DNA of 6,085 bases from Clostridiales bacterium. GTDB lineage: Bacteria; Bacillota; Clostridia; Christensenellales; QALW01. The notes under the pieces are model-generated. The model did not search any database and was not told the origin of the DNA. It saw only the letters and a list, made by a program, of their open reading frames with translations. Numbering within the stretch: the stretch's first letter is position 1; every line of letters begins with the position of its first letter. The stretch is from contig JAHAAN010000118.1 in assembly GCA_018376855.1 (NCBI GenBank), forward strand, positions 1-6,085, written 5' to 3'. Below are positions 5,033 to 6,085 of the stretch, in pieces. Both the position numbers and the translations under genes were made by a program.

Positions 5033-6085
5033 CTACGGATTTGCCGTTTGATCCGGAATGGCTCCGGAAGTGTCTGTCGGATCCGGCGGCAGAGTGCTTC
5101 CGGGAAGCACATCGGGCGGATGCTCCGGCGAGACCTTATTGCCGGCTTTATCGTAAAAATCCATATACAGAACCGCGTACAGCTCATCATTCAAATAAAC
5201 GTAATAAGCGCGAGCCTCCTTGCTGTAGCTGGTGCCTGTTATCACAAAATCCCAAGCTGCCGCCCCTGCTTTTAAAACCCGCTCGTCAAAATCGATCAGC
5301 TGCTGGTTAGAATCATAAAACTGGATCTTCAAAGAAGCCTCCTGCTCAACGGAGGGCACGGGCACTGTAACCGTTCCCGTATACTGTTCCTGCAAGCCAA
5401 CGCTTACATAGATTTCAATCTCCACAACTTCATCCTTGCGATACGATTCTCCCGCCGCGGGCGTTTGCCTAAACACCTTTCCGGCCTCCTGCTCAGCGCT
5501 GAATTCACGTTTAATAGAAGAAACTGAAAAACCTTCCTCACGCAGCTTTGCGCGCGCAGCTGCTTCATCCATACCCACAACATTGGGAACACGCTTAGTG
5601 CTGCTCCCCGCCTTTGCCACTGTAAGAATAATTTTAGTATTCTGATCTACCGTCTGCGCTTCCGTCGGCTCCTGCCGGAACACAAAGCCATCCGCATAGG
5701 CCGAATTTTCCTCATAATTCACCTGCAGATTATCAAAATTATACGTTCCGCTTCCCTCATTAAAGGCAAGGCGAATGGCTTCCTTTGCCTCCTCCTCCGT
5801 CCTGCTGCACACATTAGGCATCAAAATTCCCAACGGCCCGTTGCTAACGATCAGCTTCACGGGATAACGGATTTCAATTTCGGTTCCGGGAGCCAGCTCT
5901 GAATCATCCTCTCCCGAAAGCTGCCGCATTACCTGACCCTTGGGAACCGTTTCATCCGTTACATAAACCGGACTCATAACGCGCAGATTCCGCTCGATCA
6001 GTTCCTTTGCCGCATCCTCATACATTTTTCCCACAACATTAGGCATAAGTGTTTTTCCGGATGTAATGATCGGAGGATCTCCGGG
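5033..6085 (-). CDS. pknB: PASTA-domain Ser/Thr protein kinase, extracellular C-terminal part (partial)
   Basis: The last 350 residues of a protein whose start lies beyond the right edge; the frame is open through 6085. Numbering from the first visible codon, three PASTA repeats can be seen: MPNVVGK (14-82), MPNVCSR (89-157) and VPNVVGM (165-229). Each starts with the P-N-V signature and carries an (F/M)RQ-type turn (53-55, 135-137, 205-207). PASTA repeats on PrkC/PknB/Stk kinases lie outside the cell and sense peptidoglycan fragments or lipid II, controlling growth, wall synthesis and spore germination. A beta-rich segment (about 233-312) and a proline-rich, probably disordered end (about 320-350) follow. 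The kinase domain and the membrane helix are not in the window, so the kinase call depends on the PASTA repeats and on the conserved neighbour rsgA. A PASTA penicillin-binding protein is the main alternative but does not fit this gene order. Confidence 0.88.
   Translation of the reverse strand, partial: PGDPPIITSGKTLMPNVVGKMYEDAAKELIERNLRVMSPVYVTDETVPKGQVMRQLSGEDDSELAPGTEIEIRYPVKLIVSNGPLGILMPNVCSRTEEEAKEAIRLAFNEGSGTYNFDNLQVNYEENSAYADGFVFRQEPTEAQTVDQNTKIILTVAKAGSSTKRVPNVVGMDEAAARAKLREEGFSVSSIKREFSAEQEAGKVFRQTPAAGESYRKDEVVEIEIYVSVGLQEQYTGTVTVPVPSVEQEASLKIQFYDSNQQLIDFDERVLKAGAAAWDFVITGTSYSKEARAYYVYLNDELYAVLYMDFYDKAGNKVSPEHPPDVLPGSTLPPDPTDTSGAIPDQTANP

Noticed and set aside
1..6085. CRISPR arrays, insertion sequences, tRNA or rRNA genes, phage or defence genes
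   Set aside because: I found no direct-repeat arrays, transposase-like frames, cloverleaf-like sequences or rRNA signatures on either strand.

Overview
The window looks like a chromosomal segment of a spore-forming, low-to-mid-GC Firmicute, most likely a clostridium. The evidence is strong AGGAGG-type ribosome binding sites, the gene order pknB-rsgA-rpe-thiN-spoVM-asp23 typical of Firmicutes, a SpoVM micro-gene (a sporulation marker), Asp23/AmaP envelope-stress genes and a perfect CIRCE element, the binding site of the HrcA repressor. I cannot place it below class level. Every gene I support is on the minus strand, so transcription runs from high to low coordinates.

Right part (about 2,800-6,085): the C-terminal 350 residues of a PASTA-type Ser/Thr kinase (PrkC/PknB), then rsgA (circularly permuted ribosome-assembly GTPase), rpe (ribulose-phosphate 3-epimerase) and thiN (thiamine pyrophosphokinase). 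These are packed with an 18-nt gap, then an 8-nt and a 4-nt overlap, and end at a textbook intrinsic terminator at 2808-2839. This is a housekeeping operon linking growth and cell-wall sensing, ribosome maturation and central metabolism.

Middle (about 2,360-2,800): two short genes. One encodes a 50-residue, cysteine-rich, very hydrophobic protein (2589-2741). Its stop codon lies inside the ribosome binding site of the second, a 24-codon spoVM (2499-2573). Two hairpins and a well-formed sigma-A promoter (2393-2421) separate them from the next unit. No rpmB is found here, although it often sits at this place.

Next unit (about 1,250-2,345): asp23 (Asp23/Gls24 family) and amaP (its membrane anchor), closed by a terminator at 1250-1284.

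Left part (1-1,240): a noticeably more AT-rich segment with degV (fatty-acid-binding protein) and the first 31 codons of a small heat-shock protein (Hsp20 family) running off the left edge. The Hsp20 gene has a near-consensus promoter (TTGACG-17-TATAAC) overlapped by a perfect CIRCE operator, so it is very probably repressed by HrcA.

Most of the window is ordinary conserved biology. The parts most worth a second look are the unrecognised Cys-rich membrane peptide coupled to spoVM, the paired hairpins before the asp23 promoter, and the composition change near 1,210-1,320.
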